This document shows, piece by piece, positions 33,746 through 43,451 of a stretch of 64,000 nt of DNA. Source of the stretch: Rhodopseudomonas palustris. Lineage in GTDB: Bacteria > Pseudomonadota > Alphaproteobacteria > Rhizobiales > Xanthobacteraceae. The DNA is taken from assembly GCF_007005445.1 (NCBI RefSeq), contig NZ_CP041387.1:1984001-2048000 (forward strand). The letters run 5' to 3'. The notes under the pieces were generated by a model. The model searched no databases. It was not told the DNA's origin and was given only the letters and a program-made list of their open reading frames with translations. Positions within the stretch are counted from its first letter, which is position 1. Every line of letters starts with the position of its first letter. Both the position numbers and the translations under genes were made by a program.

Positions 33746-34981
33746 ATGTCGCTGGATATCTCGACGCTGTTTCTCGTCGGAACGCTGATATGCGCGTTGC
33801 TCGGCGTCATGCTGCATCATTTCGGTCGCCAGGAGAAAATCCCGGCCCTGAACTGGTGGGGCAATGCCTATCTGCTCGGTGCCATCACCGTGGCGCTGTG
33901 GACGGTTCTCGGCCCGGTGTTCGGCGAGACCGTCATCCTGGCGCTTACCAGCGCCGGCTTCATTGCCTGCGGCATGATGTGGAACGCGGCGCGGGTGTTT
34001 CACGGGCTGAAGCCCAATTGGCCCGGGCTGTTCATCGGTGCCTTCGTCTGGCTCGCCACCGTCGTCAGTCTGCCGCCCGAGCATGGAGCGCTGCGGATGA
34101 CGATCGGCGCAGCGATCGTGGCAGCCTATGCCGGTCTGACCGCCGCTCAGCTTTCGGCGGAGCGGCGCAAGTCGCTGCAGCGGCGATGGCCGACGGCGCT
34201 GGTTCCGTTGCTGCACGGCGCGGTATTGATGCTGCCGATGGTGCTCGCCGACCTTTGGCCGACGCCAAATTCGGGCTCGGCCGGCAACGTCTGGGTGATG
34301 CTGTTTGCGGTCGAACTGGTGCTCTATGCAATCGGGACCGTTTTCGTGATCTTCATGCTGGTATCCGAGCGCGCTGTCAGCATGCACAAGGCTGCGGCTT
34401 CCCTCGACCCACTGACCGGGATTCTCAATCGCCGAGGCTTTTCCGAAGCGTGCGCGCGGATGATCGAGCGCGAAGCCGAAGCCGGCCGGCCGGTGTCGGC
34501 GTTGATCTTCGACATCGACCACTTCAAGTCCGTCAACGATCGCTTCGGCCATCCGGCAGGCGACGAGGTGCTCAAATTGTTCGCCGCGATCGTCTCGAAC
34601 TCGCTGCGAATCTCCGACCTGTGCGGCCGCATCGGCGGCGAGGAGTTCGCCGCGCTGTTGCCATGCCCGATCGACGAGGCGGTCACCGCGGCGGAGCGGG
34701 TGCGCGAAGCGTTCCAGAATTGCGGCATCGAGGTCGACGATGCGCCTGTGGCGACGACCGTCTCGATCGGCGTCGCCGGCGGTCCGGCCGGTGTCGTTCT
34801 CGACGTGCTGCTCGCTGCGGCCGACACGGCGCTGTACCAGGCCAAGCGCGGCGGCCGCAACCGGGTGGTGGCGACGGTCGAGCAGCCGGTCTCGCTCGAG
34901 GAGAGCCGACGCAAGGCTGCGCAATCGCGCGAGCAGCATGTCGTTGTAAGGGGCGGCGAGGTCGGGCAGGCGGTGGCTTGA
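33746..34981 (+). CDS. membrane-bound diguanylate cyclase (GGDEF)
   Basis: Synthesises the second messenger c-di-GMP from two GTP. The 411-residue protein has about six N-terminal membrane helices (about residues 5-200) and a C-terminal GGDEF domain starting at DPLTGILNRRGF. The FDIDHFKSVNDRFGHPAGDEVL segment follows. The active-site loop reads GGEEF and is preceded five residues upstream by RISD, an intact RxxD inhibitory site, so both catalysis and product feedback look preserved. The N-terminal sensor is of no recognised type. It may regulate the exopolysaccharide locus elsewhere in the window (inference only). Confidence 0.92.
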   Translation: MSLDISTLFLVGTLICALLGVMLHHFGRQEKIPALNWWGNAYLLGAITVALWTVLGPVFGETVILALTSAGFIACGMMWNAARVFHGLKPNWPGLFIGAFVWLATVVSLPPEHGALRMTIGAAIVAAYAGLTAAQLSAERRKSLQRRWPTALVPLLHGAVLMLPMVLADLWPTPNSGSAGNVWVMLFAVELVLYAIGTVFVIFMLVSERAVSMHKAAASLDPLTGILNRRGFSEACARMIEREAEAGRPVSALIFDIDHFKSVNDRFGHPAGDEVLKLFAAIVSNSLRISDLCGRIGGEEFAALLPCPIDEAVTAAERVREAFQNCGIEVDDAPVATTVSIGVAGGPAGVVLDVLLAAADTALYQAKRGGRNRVVATVEQPVSLEESRRKAAQSREQHVVVRGGEVGQAVA

Positions 34982-35057
34982 GCGGCCGCTATCGTCCGCT
35001 TCAATTGCGCCGGCCGGTGCGCTAAGACGCTCGTCCCACAACGGACGAGGCGCTCGC

Positions 35058-35360
35058 ATGATCACCGAAATCGCACAGATCGACGTCAAACCCGGTAGCG
35101 AGGTGGAGTTCGAGGCTGCCGTCGCCAAGGCGCGCGAGGTGTTTGGGCGCTCTCGCGGGTTCTGCGGTTTCGAACTGCATCGATCGATCGAGAAGCCGCA
35201 GCGTTACCGCCTGATGGTCAAATGGCAGACGCTGGAAAATCACACCGTCGACTTCCGCGGCTCGGAGAATTTCACCGAATGGCGCGGTCTGGTCGGCGGT
35301 TTCTTCGCAACGCCGCCCGAGGTCGAACACACCGAGACGGTGCTCACCTCTCGGGCATAG
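35058..35360 (+). CDS. antibiotic biosynthesis monooxygenase (ABM) domain protein
   Basis: A 100-residue dimeric alpha+beta-barrel protein of the ABM family. Features are ITEIAQIDVKPGSEVEFEAA at the N-terminus and RGFCGFELHRSIEKPQRYRL and VKWQTLENHTVDFRGS in the core. Such proteins act as cofactor-free oxygenases or haem-degrading enzymes, or have unknown roles; no diagnostic haem ligand could be assigned. Its last bases overlap the 3' end of the convergent AI-2E permease gene by 17 bp. Confidence 0.82.
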   Translation: MITEIAQIDVKPGSEVEFEAAVAKAREVFGRSRGFCGFELHRSIEKPQRYRLMVKWQTLENHTVDFRGSENFTEWRGLVGGFFATPPEVEHTETVLTSRA

Positions 35361-36492
35361 CGGCCAGCGGGGCGATGCCGGCCGGAGCGTCCCCATCGTC
35401 GGGCTCCTCGCCGCGCAGGTGATCGAGCACGACCCGGCCGATCGCCATCAGCGGAAGCGCCAGCGCCAGCCCCCACAGACCGAACACGATGCCGAGCAAA
35501 ATCTGCGTCGCGAACAGCGTCGCCGGCGGAATGTCGATCGCCTGACGCTGGATCAGTGGCGTCAGGATATAGCTTTCCAGCGCGTGGACACCGAGGAACA
35601 GCAGGAAGGCGCTCAGCACCGCGATCCAGCCCGACGCGATCGCGGCCAGGACGATGACCAGTCCGCCGAGGATCGCCCCGACGGTCGGAATGAAGGCGAG
35701 TAGTCCGGCCTGGATGCCGAGGATGAACGCGCCTGGAATTCCGATCAGCGACAGCCCGATCGCCGTCACCGCGAACACCGCGATCATGGTAATGAGCTGT
35801 GCCAACAGCCAGCGCTTCAGCATGTCGCCGGTCTTGCCGACGACGATTTCCGCTTGAGCCCGGTGGCGCCGCGGCGCCAGTCTGACCAGACCGTTGCGAT
35901 ACACCTCGGGCTGGGCCGCGAATGCGAGCCCGAGAAACATCACGATGAAGAAATTACCGACCGCACCGATGGTGCCGAGGATCAGTTTCAGCGTCTGACT
36001 GACGATCGCGCCGCCACCCGACGCGAGCTCGCCCGGGGTCGGCAGATTGCGCGGGGGTGACGGCGCCGTTTCCGGATGTGCCGCGCTGCCGACATTGCCG
36101 AGATCGAGAAAGCTGGTATCGACGCCGTTGCGCTCGAGGAAACCCTTCACGTTGACGATCTGCATCTTGATGGTGCCGGACAGTGCCTTGGCCTGCTGGC
36201 TGATGGTGTTGCCGCCGAGAAACGCGACGCCGACAAACAGGCCGCTCAGCACTAGGCACACCAGCGCCAGCCGCAAGCCGTGCGGTCCGCCGACCACCCT
36301 GCCGGCGAGTTCGGTCAGCGCATTGAGAAACACGCCGAACAAGATGCCGGCGAAGATCAGAAACAACGTGCCGGCGAAATGCCAGGAGGCATAGAGCAGG
36401 GCGGCGAAGGTCACGGTGGCGATGCCCCCGAGGGCGATCGCCCAGGCGAGATCGGCGCGGGACGGGGCACGGTCGGAAAGCGGGACGGTCAC
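35344..36492 (-). CDS. AI-2E family transporter (PerM/YhhT type)
   Basis: A 382-residue inner-membrane permease with about eight hydrophobic segments. Family features are the N-terminal pair (AIALGGIATVTFAALLYAS, then FLIFAGILFGVFLNALTELA) and a soluble loop with conserved Phe/Leu-rich helices. The C-terminal core contains LIGIPGAFILGIQAGLLAFIP followed by TVGAILGG and the PLIQRQAIDIPPAT-type motif. Members include the E. coli AI-2 exporter, but most have unknown substrates. It is convergent with the ABM gene, which it overlaps at the 3' end. Confidence 0.88.
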   Translation of the reverse strand: MTVPLSDRAPSRADLAWAIALGGIATVTFAALLYASWHFAGTLFLIFAGILFGVFLNALTELAGRVVGGPHGLRLALVCLVLSGLFVGVAFLGGNTISQQAKALSGTIKMQIVNVKGFLERNGVDTSFLDLGNVGSAAHPETAPSPPRNLPTPGELASGGGAIVSQTLKLILGTIGAVGNFFIVMFLGLAFAAQPEVYRNGLVRLAPRRHRAQAEIVVGKTGDMLKRWLLAQLITMIAVFAVTAIGLSLIGIPGAFILGIQAGLLAFIPTVGAILGGLVIVLAAIASGWIAVLSAFLLFLGVHALESYILTPLIQRQAIDIPPATLFATQILLGIVFGLWGLALALPLMAIGRVVLDHLRGEEPDDGDAPAGIAPLAAMPER

Positions 36493-36751
36493 ATGCGGTC
36501 CTTTCGAGGTCGCGGCCAGTGTTCCGTGAATCGCGGTCGGCGAGCAAGCGGGTGGTGAAGCATCGCACGCCGGGGCTGGTCAGCGGCACGCGCTGGTAAC
36601 CATACATTCACCATGCTCCACCTGTCCCATTTTCGCCTTGTTCGCTCTGCGATATGGTCAAGTTTAAATGTCGATGTGGGCGCGCATCGAAAACGCGGCT
36701 GGGGAAGGGCCCATCTTGGGCTGCTGTCGCGGGAATGGTATTTGGGGACAC

Positions 36752-37699
36752 ATGGGGATTCGCCAGCGAGATTCGTTGAGCCGCGCCACGCGGGTGGCTG
36801 TCGCCGCAAGCGCCTGCCTCGCCCTCGCCAATTGCGCCCAGAACGGCACGTTCAGCCGGGTTGATCCGAAATACGGCGTCTCGTCGAGTCCCCGGGTGGT
36901 TGCTTTCGGTGAACCCGTTCCGAAGGGCGGCGGCACTTTCCGCGTCGGCAAACCATATGTGGTAGCCGGACGAACCTATGTTCCCGAGGACAATCCGAAC
37001 TACCGGGCCGAAGGGCAGGCGTCGTGGTACGGCAACGACTTCCACGGCCGGCTCACCGCCAATGGCGAAGTGTTCGACATGGCGTCGCTGTCGGCGGCGC
37101 ATCCGACCCTGCCGATCCCGAGTTACGCCCGTGTCACCAATCTGGCCAACGGCCGTTCGCTGATCGTCCGTATCAACGATCGCGGCCCGTATCATGGCAA
37201 TCGGTTGATCGATGTTTCCAACAAAGCCGCAGAACTTCTTGAATTCAGGCACAAAGGCACCGCTCGCGTCCGTGTCGAATACGTCGGCAGGGCGCCGCTG
37301 GAAGGGTCTGATGACCGCCAGTTGATGGCAACGCTGCGCCAGGGCGAGCCCGCGCCGGCGCCGACCGGAATCCGGATCGCTTCGGCCAAGCCGTTCGTGC
37401 CGGACTTCGGGGCGAGCAGCAGTGCCGGCCGGATCCGCGGCGACGTTCCGCTGCCGGAAGGGCGACCGTATTCGCTCGGCAATACTGCAGCGGATGTCGC
37501 ATCGGTCGGTGCGACTTCGGAGATCTCGGCTTCGCGCAGCAGCCGCTCGGACCGGCACGCGTTGGCGCCGAATCCGCGCGCGGTCTCTTACAATGTCGGC
37601 TCCGAAGAGGCGCGGGACGAATACCGGCCCGCGAGCACGGCATCGTCGCGCGGCGGCGACCAGATCGGCCAGTTGTTTTCGGCCCGCGGCCTGTACTGA
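36752..37699 (+). CDS. rlpA: RlpA-like septal ring / rare lipoprotein A family protein
   Basis: A 315-residue exported protein with a double-psi beta-barrel RlpA domain (about residues 85-180). The domain starts at GQASWYGNDFHGRLTANGE and contains VRINDRGPYHGNRLIDVSNK, including the Asp proposed to be catalytic in lytic transglycosylase RlpA. The signal segment ends in LALANCAQ; Cys may be lipidated, though Asn at -1 is unusual. No C-terminal SPOR domain is present; the tail is disordered and Ser/Arg-rich. The ATG at 36752 follows TTGGGGA; an upstream in-frame ATG at 36668 seems less likely because it would bury the signal peptide. Confidence 0.87.
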   Translation: MGIRQRDSLSRATRVAVAASACLALANCAQNGTFSRVDPKYGVSSSPRVVAFGEPVPKGGGTFRVGKPYVVAGRTYVPEDNPNYRAEGQASWYGNDFHGRLTANGEVFDMASLSAAHPTLPIPSYARVTNLANGRSLIVRINDRGPYHGNRLIDVSNKAAELLEFRHKGTARVRVEYVGRAPLEGSDDRQLMATLRQGEPAPAPTGIRIASAKPFVPDFGASSSAGRIRGDVPLPEGRPYSLGNTAADVASVGATSEISASRSSRSDRHALAPNPRAVSYNVGSEEARDEYRPASTASSRGGDQIGQLFSARGLY

Positions 37700-37743
37700 T
37701 CCTGCACTGATGTCGACTACGGTGCTGCGCGCCCCGCTGCAGC

Positions 37744-38691
37744 TCAGTAGTTATCTTTCAGAAACGCGACCAGGGCCGCATTCACTTCGGCGGGCTTCTC
37801 CTGCTGAATCCAGTGGCCGGCGCCGTCGATGATCAGCTTTCGCTTCAGGTTCGGCAGCACCCGCTCGATCGCGGCGAGGTGCTTGCCGCTCATCTTGTCT
37901 GAGATCACCGGGTCGTTGCTGCCGGCGATGAATGCCGACGGCTGGTGAATCTGCGCGCCCTGCCAGGGCGCGGTCAGATCCCAATTGCGGTCGATGTTCC
38001 GGTACCAGTTGAGCCCGCCGCGGAAGCCGCTCTTCTTGTACTGCTCGATAAAATAGGCGAGTTCGGCCTCGCTCAGCCAGCTCGGCAGCGGCAATGTCGG
38101 GGCCGATCGGCCGATGAAGCCGCGGCCTTCCGGAACGAATAGCGACCGCGCCGGATCGGAGAAGCCGCCGCACAAGATACCGCGCATCGTCGCGGCGATG
38201 TCGCGCTCGAGCTCGGCTTCGGCGACGCCGGGCGTCTGGAAATACTGCCAATAGAAATTGGTGACCCCGGCGGCGCGCAGCAGATCGAGCGGCCGGCCCT
38301 TGCCGCGCCACGGCGGCGGTACGCTCAGCCCAGCCACCACGGCGAACAGGTCGGGCCGAAACTGGGCGGCGTGCCATGCGACCGGCGCCCCCCAATCGTG
38401 GCCGATGATCGCCGCGCGACTTTCGCCAAGCTCGGCGACCAGCGCCACCATATCGCCGACCAGATCGAAGATGCTGTAGGCTTCGACCGGCTGCGGCGCC
38501 GAGGAGCGGCCGAAGCCACGCATGTCCGGCGCCGCCACCCGATAGCCGGCCTCGGCCAATGCGCAGATCTGGTGCCGCCACGAATATGACAGTTCCGGCC
38601 AGCCGTGGCACAGGATCACCAGCGGACCATCGCCCTGCTCGCGCACGAAGAGGTCGATGCCGTTGACTGCAATGGTCCGGGTCGATGCCAT
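37744..38691 (-). CDS. alpha/beta hydrolase, epoxide-hydrolase-like (second copy)
   Basis: A 315-residue soluble hydrolase of the epoxide hydrolase branch. The HGWPEL oxyanion loop is near residue 29, and the nucleophile motif GHDWGAPVAWH places Asp near residue 100. A cap domain follows, then the acid region GSNDPVISD and the base GAGHWIQQEKP near the C-terminus. Differences from the enzyme at 1116 (HGWP instead of HGFP, a larger cap) suggest another substrate. It is divergent from dacC with 146 bp between starts. Confidence 0.88.
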   Translation of the reverse strand: MASTRTIAVNGIDLFVREQGDGPLVILCHGWPELSYSWRHQICALAEAGYRVAAPDMRGFGRSSAPQPVEAYSIFDLVGDMVALVAELGESRAAIIGHDWGAPVAWHAAQFRPDLFAVVAGLSVPPPWRGKGRPLDLLRAAGVTNFYWQYFQTPGVAEAELERDIAATMRGILCGGFSDPARSLFVPEGRGFIGRSAPTLPLPSWLSEAELAYFIEQYKKSGFRGGLNWYRNIDRNWDLTAPWQGAQIHQPSAFIAGSNDPVISDKMSGKHLAAIERVLPNLKRKLIIDGAGHWIQQEKPAEVNAALVAFLKDNY

Positions 38692-38837
38692 CGTTGTGTC
38701 CGCCCTGATTGTTCTTGGAGTTTATGTGGAAGCGAAGGCGCGCTCACGGTAGGATTGATCGTTCGTCACCACAATCGAAAACGGCCGCGCGAGTTGCTTG
38801 GCTGTGGCGATTGCAACGCTGTTTCGGAATTCCATCG

Positions 38838-40079
38838 ATGGCCGTTCTGACTTCGCTGCTCGATGCGCGCCGCTTCATGATGCGCGGCCTGCTGGCGGGC
38901 CTGATCGCCGTTGCACTCGGTGCCGGGCCGGCAACGGCCGCGAACCAGAGCGTGCAGGGCGCCAAGAAGGAGGAGGGCGGCTTCGAGGCGCAGGCCCCGA
39001 CCGCGATTCTGCTCGACGCTGAAAGCGGCAGCGTGCTGTTCGAGAAGAACGCCGACGAGTTGCGCGCCCCGTCCAGCATGATGAAACTGATGACGGTCGA
39101 GGTGGTGTTCCATCTGCTCAAGACCGGCGCACTGCAGCTCGCCCAGGAGTACCGCGTCAGCGAGAATTCCTGGCGCTACGGCGGGGCTCCGGCCGGCGGC
39201 TCGACGATGTTCGCCGAGATCCACAGCAGCATCTCTGTCGACAATCTGCTGCGCGGTGCCATCATCCAGAGCGGCAACGATTCCTGCATGGTGCTGGCCG
39301 AGGGGATTGCCGGCAGCGAGGCTGCGTTCGTTGAACGTATGACCAAGCGCGCCCGCGAGCTCGGCCTGACGCAATCGACCTTCGGCAACTCCACCGGGCT
39401 GCCAAACCCGGACAACAAGATGAGCGTGCGCGAACTCGCCAGGCTCGCCCGGCACATCATCCTGACCTATCCCGACATGTATGCGCTGTTCGGCGAGAAA
39501 GAGTTCACTTGGAACAAGATCCGCCAGACCAACCGAAACCCGTTGTTGAACGCGCTGCCGGGCGCCGACGGATTCAAGACCGGCTTCACCAAGGAGGGCG
39601 GCTACGGTCTGGTGGGCTCCGCGGTGCAGAATGGGATGCGGCTGATCGTGGTGGTGAACGGCCTCGAAAGCGCCGATGACCGCGCCAGCGAGGCGAAGAA
39701 GCTGCTGGAATGGGGGTTCCGCAATTTCGAATCGCGGTCGCTGTTCGCCAGCGATGCGACGGTCGGCTACGCGCGGGTGTTCGGCGGCGACAAGCGCTAC
39801 GTCCCGCTGACCCCGGCCGAACCGGTGAGGGTGATGGTTCGTCGGAACGGCAGCGACAAGTTGCTGGCGCGGATCGTGTATCAGGGGCCTGTGCCGGCAC
39901 CGGTGGAAGGCGGCCAGCGCATCGGCTTGGTGCGGGTATGGCGCGGCCCCAACGTTGCGGTCGAGGTTCCGCTGAAGGCGGCCGAGGCCAATCCGGTCGG
40001 CTCGACCATGCGGCGGGCGCTCGACGGCGCCAGCGAGCTGATGATCGGAGTTCTCCGGGCCAGCATGGCGAAGCTCTGA
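38838..40079 (+). CDS. dacC: D-alanyl-D-alanine carboxypeptidase (PBP5/6 type)
   Basis: Periplasmic penicillin-binding protein that removes the terminal D-Ala from peptidoglycan stem peptides. The 413-residue precursor has a signal segment (about residues 14-34, ending PATAA). All three penicillin-binding motifs are present: SMMK in APSSMMKLMT, SGN in IIQSGNDS, and KTG in GFKTGFTKEGG. The PBP5-type C-terminal domain and a terminal amphipathic helix (SELMIGVLRASMAKL) follow. It heads a dense run dacC-tmk-holB-metG-tatD; tmk begins two bases after its stop. The symbol follows the family; dacA or dacF would be equally defensible. Confidence 0.94.
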   Translation: MAVLTSLLDARRFMMRGLLAGLIAVALGAGPATAANQSVQGAKKEEGGFEAQAPTAILLDAESGSVLFEKNADELRAPSSMMKLMTVEVVFHLLKTGALQLAQEYRVSENSWRYGGAPAGGSTMFAEIHSSISVDNLLRGAIIQSGNDSCMVLAEGIAGSEAAFVERMTKRARELGLTQSTFGNSTGLPNPDNKMSVRELARLARHIILTYPDMYALFGEKEFTWNKIRQTNRNPLLNALPGADGFKTGFTKEGGYGLVGSAVQNGMRLIVVVNGLESADDRASEAKKLLEWGFRNFESRSLFASDATVGYARVFGGDKRYVPLTPAEPVRVMVRRNGSDKLLARIVYQGPVPAPVEGGQRIGLVRVWRGPNVAVEVPLKAAEANPVGSTMRRALDGASELMIGVLRASMAKL

Positions 40080-40081
40080 CC

Positions 40082-40774
40082 ATGGTTCAAAAGAAACCGA
40101 TAAGCCCTTCGTTGCGCGGGCGCTTCATCACCTTCGAAGGTGGTGAGGGAGCCGGCAAATCGACCCAGATCAGGTTGCTGGCGAAACGGCTGGAGAAGGC
40201 CCGGCTGCGCACGCTGGTCACCCGCGAACCGGGCGGCTCGCCCGGTGCCGAGGCGATCCGCAGCGCGCTGCTCGCCGGCATCGGCAAACTGATCGGCGGC
40301 GCCGACGCCGAAGCGCTGCTGTTCGCCGCCGCTCGTGACGACCATGTCCGCACGCTGATCGAGCCGGCCCTGGCGCGCGGCGAATGGGTACTGTGCGACC
40401 GGTTCTACGATTCCACCCGCGCCTATCAGGGCAAGCTCGGCGCGGTCAGGCTTGAGCTGCTCGAAGCGCTTCAGCAGGTGACGATCGGTGATATGAAGCC
40501 CGATCTCACCGTGATCCTCGATATTCCGGTCGAGATCGGACTGGCGCGCGCGGCAGTGCGCCGAGGCAGCGAGACGCCGGACCGGTTCGAATCCGAGGCG
40601 ATCGACTTTCACCGCGGCCTGCGCGAGGTGTTCCGCCAGATCGCTGCGCAGGAACCGGAGCGCTGCGTGCTGATCGACGCCAACGCCGAACCGGAGGAGG
40701 TCGCCGACCGGGTGTGGCAGGCGGTGCGGCTGCGGCTGCTGGAGCCGGCGCGGCGCGGGGCGAAAACGGCATGA
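40082..40774 (+). CDS. tmk: thymidylate kinase
   Basis: Phosphorylates dTMP to dTDP. The 230-residue protein has the P-loop FEGGEGAGKST, the TREPGGSPGAE motif with its catalytic Arg, DRFYDSTRAYQG and a lid containing RRGSETPDRFE. It lies two bases after dacC, and its stop overlaps the holB start (ATGA), an arrangement common in alphaproteobacteria. Confidence 0.97.
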   Translation: MVQKKPISPSLRGRFITFEGGEGAGKSTQIRLLAKRLEKARLRTLVTREPGGSPGAEAIRSALLAGIGKLIGGADAEALLFAAARDDHVRTLIEPALARGEWVLCDRFYDSTRAYQGKLGAVRLELLEALQQVTIGDMKPDLTVILDIPVEIGLARAAVRRGSETPDRFESEAIDFHRGLREVFRQIAAQEPERCVLIDANAEPEEVADRVWQAVRLRLLEPARRGAKTA

Positions 40775-41826
40775 GCGCACGCAAGGCCGCCGGCAAAGCG
40801 CCGGCGCCGGAAAGCACAGTCCGGCACCCGCGCGAAACCACAGAGCTGTATGGCCATCACGCCGCCGAGCAGGCATTGCTCGGTGCCTATCGGGGCGGCC
40901 GGATTGCCCATGCCTGGCTGATCGGCGGTGCGCAGGGAATCGGCAAGGCGACGCTCGCCTACCGGATGGCGCGGTTCGTGCTGACGCATCGCGACCCGCA
41001 ATCGGACGCGGTGCAGGGCGCCGCCTCGCTGGCGATCGACCCCGACCATCCGGTGGCGCGCCACATCGCCGCTGAGGCGCATGGCGGCCTGCTGACGCTG
41101 GAGCGCTCCGTCAACGACAAGGGCGTGCTGCGCAACGTCATCACCGTCGATGAATCCCGCGAGACGATCTCGTTCTTCGGCGCGACCGCGGCGATCGACG
41201 GCTGGCGGGTGTGCATCGTCGACACCGTCGATGACCTCAACGCCAATTCGGCCAACGCGCTGCTGAAGGTGATCGAGGAGCCGCCGCAGCGTTCGCTGTT
41301 TCTGCTGCTGTCGAACGCGCCGGCGCGCACGCTGCCGACCATCCAGTCGCGCTGCCGCAAGCTGATGCTGCGGCCGCTTGCCACCGCCGACGTGATCGCG
41401 GCCGCAGCGGATGCGGCCGGTCTCGACCGCGATGATCCGCAGCTCGGCGAGGCCGCCGCAGCGTCGGAAGGAAGCGTCGCCCGCGCGCTGATGTTGATGG
41501 GCGGCGGCGCATTGACGCTGCAGCAGACCACGACGGCGCTGCTCGACAGCCTGCCCAACGTCGACCCGCGCGCGCTGCATGCGCTCGGCGATGCGATCGG
41601 CGGCACCGACCGCGCCACGCTGCAGGCGTTCGTCGACGGCGTCGACCGCTGGGTCGCCGGCAAGCTGCGCACGCCCGATCCGAACGCGGAACTGCCGCGC
41701 CTTGCACGGCTGGCGGAGGTATGGGAAAAGATCGGCCGCGCCGCACGCGACACCGAAGCCTACAATCTTGAGCGCAAGCCGCTGGTATTTTCGGTGTTCG
41801 GGCTTCTCGCGGAGGCGGTGCGCTGA
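40771..41826 (+). CDS. holB: DNA polymerase III subunit delta'
   Basis: Clamp-loader subunit of the replicative polymerase. The 351-residue protein has a modified P-loop (GGAQGIGKATLAYRMA), the central DTVDDLNANSANALLKVIEE, and PPQRSLFLLLSNAPARTLPT with IQSRCRKLMLRPL, which is strongly diagnostic. The ATG at 40771 overlaps the tmk stop by four bases. Confidence 0.95.
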   Translation: MSARKAAGKAPAPESTVRHPRETTELYGHHAAEQALLGAYRGGRIAHAWLIGGAQGIGKATLAYRMARFVLTHRDPQSDAVQGAASLAIDPDHPVARHIAAEAHGGLLTLERSVNDKGVLRNVITVDESRETISFFGATAAIDGWRVCIVDTVDDLNANSANALLKVIEEPPQRSLFLLLSNAPARTLPTIQSRCRKLMLRPLATADVIAAAADAAGLDRDDPQLGEAAAASEGSVARALMLMGGGALTLQQTTTALLDSLPNVDPRALHALGDAIGGTDRATLQAFVDGVDRWVAGKLRTPDPNAELPRLARLAEVWEKIGRAARDTEAYNLERKPLVFSVFGLLAEAVR

Positions 41827-41906
41827 CGCCGATCCGGCGATCGATCGCCCGGCATGGTCAGCGCCGCCGCGCTCAACCGATCCAGATTTGAAAGGCGTCC
41901 GCGCAG

Positions 41907-43451
41907 ATGGCGCAGCGAAATTCATTCTACATCACCACGGCGATCTCCTATCCGAACGGCGCGCCGCATATCGGCCACGCCTACGAGGCGATCGCGACCG
42001 ACGCGCTGGCGCGTTTCCAGCGGCTCGACGGCCGCGACGTGTTCTTCCTGACCGGCACCGACGAGCACGGCCTGAAGATGATCCAGACCGCGCAGCGCGA
42101 GGGCATGACGCCCGCCGAGCTCGCCGCCCGCAACGCCGGCCGCTTCCGCGACATGGACGACCGCTTCGGCATCTCCTACGACCGATTCATCCGCACCTCC
42201 GAGGAGCAGCATCACGCGTCCGTCCAGGAGGTCTGGAAGCGGATGCAGGCGAGCGGCGACATCTATCTCGACAGTTATTCCGGCTGGTACTCGGTTCGCG
42301 ACGAAGCCTATTACGCCGAAGACGAGACCGTCGTCGGCGAGGATGGCGTGCGCCGCGGTCCGCAGGGCACGCCGGTCGAATGGGTCGAAGAGAAGAGCTA
42401 TTTCTTCAAGCTGTCGGCCTATCAGGACCGACTGCTGAAGCTCTATGAGGAGCAGCCGGACTTCATCGGCCCCGACGCGCGCCGCAACGAGGTGATCAGC
42501 TTCGTCAAGGGCGGGCTGAAGGATCTGTCGGTGTCGCGCACCACCTTCGACTGGGGCGTCAAGGTGCCGAGCGATCCCGAGCACGTGATGTATGTCTGGG
42601 TCGACGCGCTGACTAACTACATCACCGGCGTCGGCTTCCCGGATGAATCCGACAAGAACTGGCACTACTGGCCGGCCGACGTCCACGTCATCGGCAAGGA
42701 CATCATCCGTTTCCATGCGGTGTACTGGCCGGCGTTCCTGATGTCGGCGGGCATCCCGATCCAGAAGCGCGTTTACGCCCACGGCTTCCTGTTCAACAAG
42801 GGCGAGAAGATGTCGAAGTCGGTCGGCAACATCGTCGACCCGTTCAATCTGGCGGACCAGTACGGCGTCGATCAGGTGCGCTACTTTTTCCTGCGCGAGG
42901 TGCCGTTCGGCTCCGACGGCAGCTACAATCACGAGGCGATCGTCAACCGCATCAACGCCGATCTCGCCAACGATCTCGGCAATCTGGCGCAGCGCTCGCT
43001 CACCATGATCGCCAAGCAGTGCGACGGCAAAGTGCCCGAGCACGGCGCGTTCAGCGAGAATGACAGCGCGATCCTGGCGATGGCCGACGGCATGATCGCG
43101 CAGGCGCGGACCGCGATGGCGACACAGCAGATCCATCAGGCGCTCAACGCGGTGTGGGCGGTGGTGGCGGAGGCCAATCGCTACTTCGCCGGCGAGGCAC
43201 CGTGGGCGCTGGCCAAGACCGATCCGGCACGGCAGAAGACGGTGCTGTACGTCACCGCCGAAGTGCTGCGGCAGATCGCGATCCTGGCGCAGCCGGCGAT
43301 CCCGACCGCGGCGGCCAAGCTGCTCGACATCCTCGGCATTGCTGCGGATGCGCGCGATTTCGCGGCGCTGCCAACCCGGATCGTGCCGGGCACCCCGCTG
43401 CCGGCCCCTGCGCCGATTTTCCCGCGATACGTCGAACCGGCGACCGCCTGA
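41907..43451 (+). CDS. metG: methionyl-tRNA synthetase
   Basis: Charges tRNA-Met and initiator tRNA. The 514-residue class I synthetase has the HIGH motif in [17 protein letters not shown] and the KMSKS motif in [14 protein letters not shown]. The connecting domain [17 protein letters not shown] lacks Cys-rich zinc knuckles, placing it in the short bacterial MetRS type without the C-terminal tRNA-binding domain. Its stop overlaps the tatD ATG by one base (TGATG). Confidence 0.97.
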   Translation: MAQRNSFYITTAISYPNGAPHIGHAYEAIATDALARFQRLDGRDVFFLTGTDEHGLKMIQTAQREGMTPAELAARNAGRFRDMDDRFGISYDRFIRTSEEQHHASVQEVWKRMQASGDIYLDSYSGWYSVRDEAYYAEDETVVGEDGVRRGPQGTPVEWVEEKSYFFKLSAYQDRLLKLYEEQPDFIGPDARRNEVISFVKGGLKDLSVSRTTFDWGVKVPSDPEHVMYVWVDALTNYITGVGFPDESDKNWHYWPADVHVIGKDIIRFHAVYWPAFLMSAGIPIQKRVYAHGFLFNKGEKMSKSVGNIVDPFNLADQYGVDQVRYFFLREVPFGSDGSYNHEAIVNRINADLANDLGNLAQRSLTMIAKQCDGKVPEHGAFSENDSAILAMADGMIAQARTAMATQQIHQALNAVWAVVAEANRYFAGEAPWALAKTDPARQKTVLYVTAEVLRQIAILAQPAIPTAAAKLLDILGIAADARDFAALPTRIVPGTPLPAPAPIFPRYVEPATA

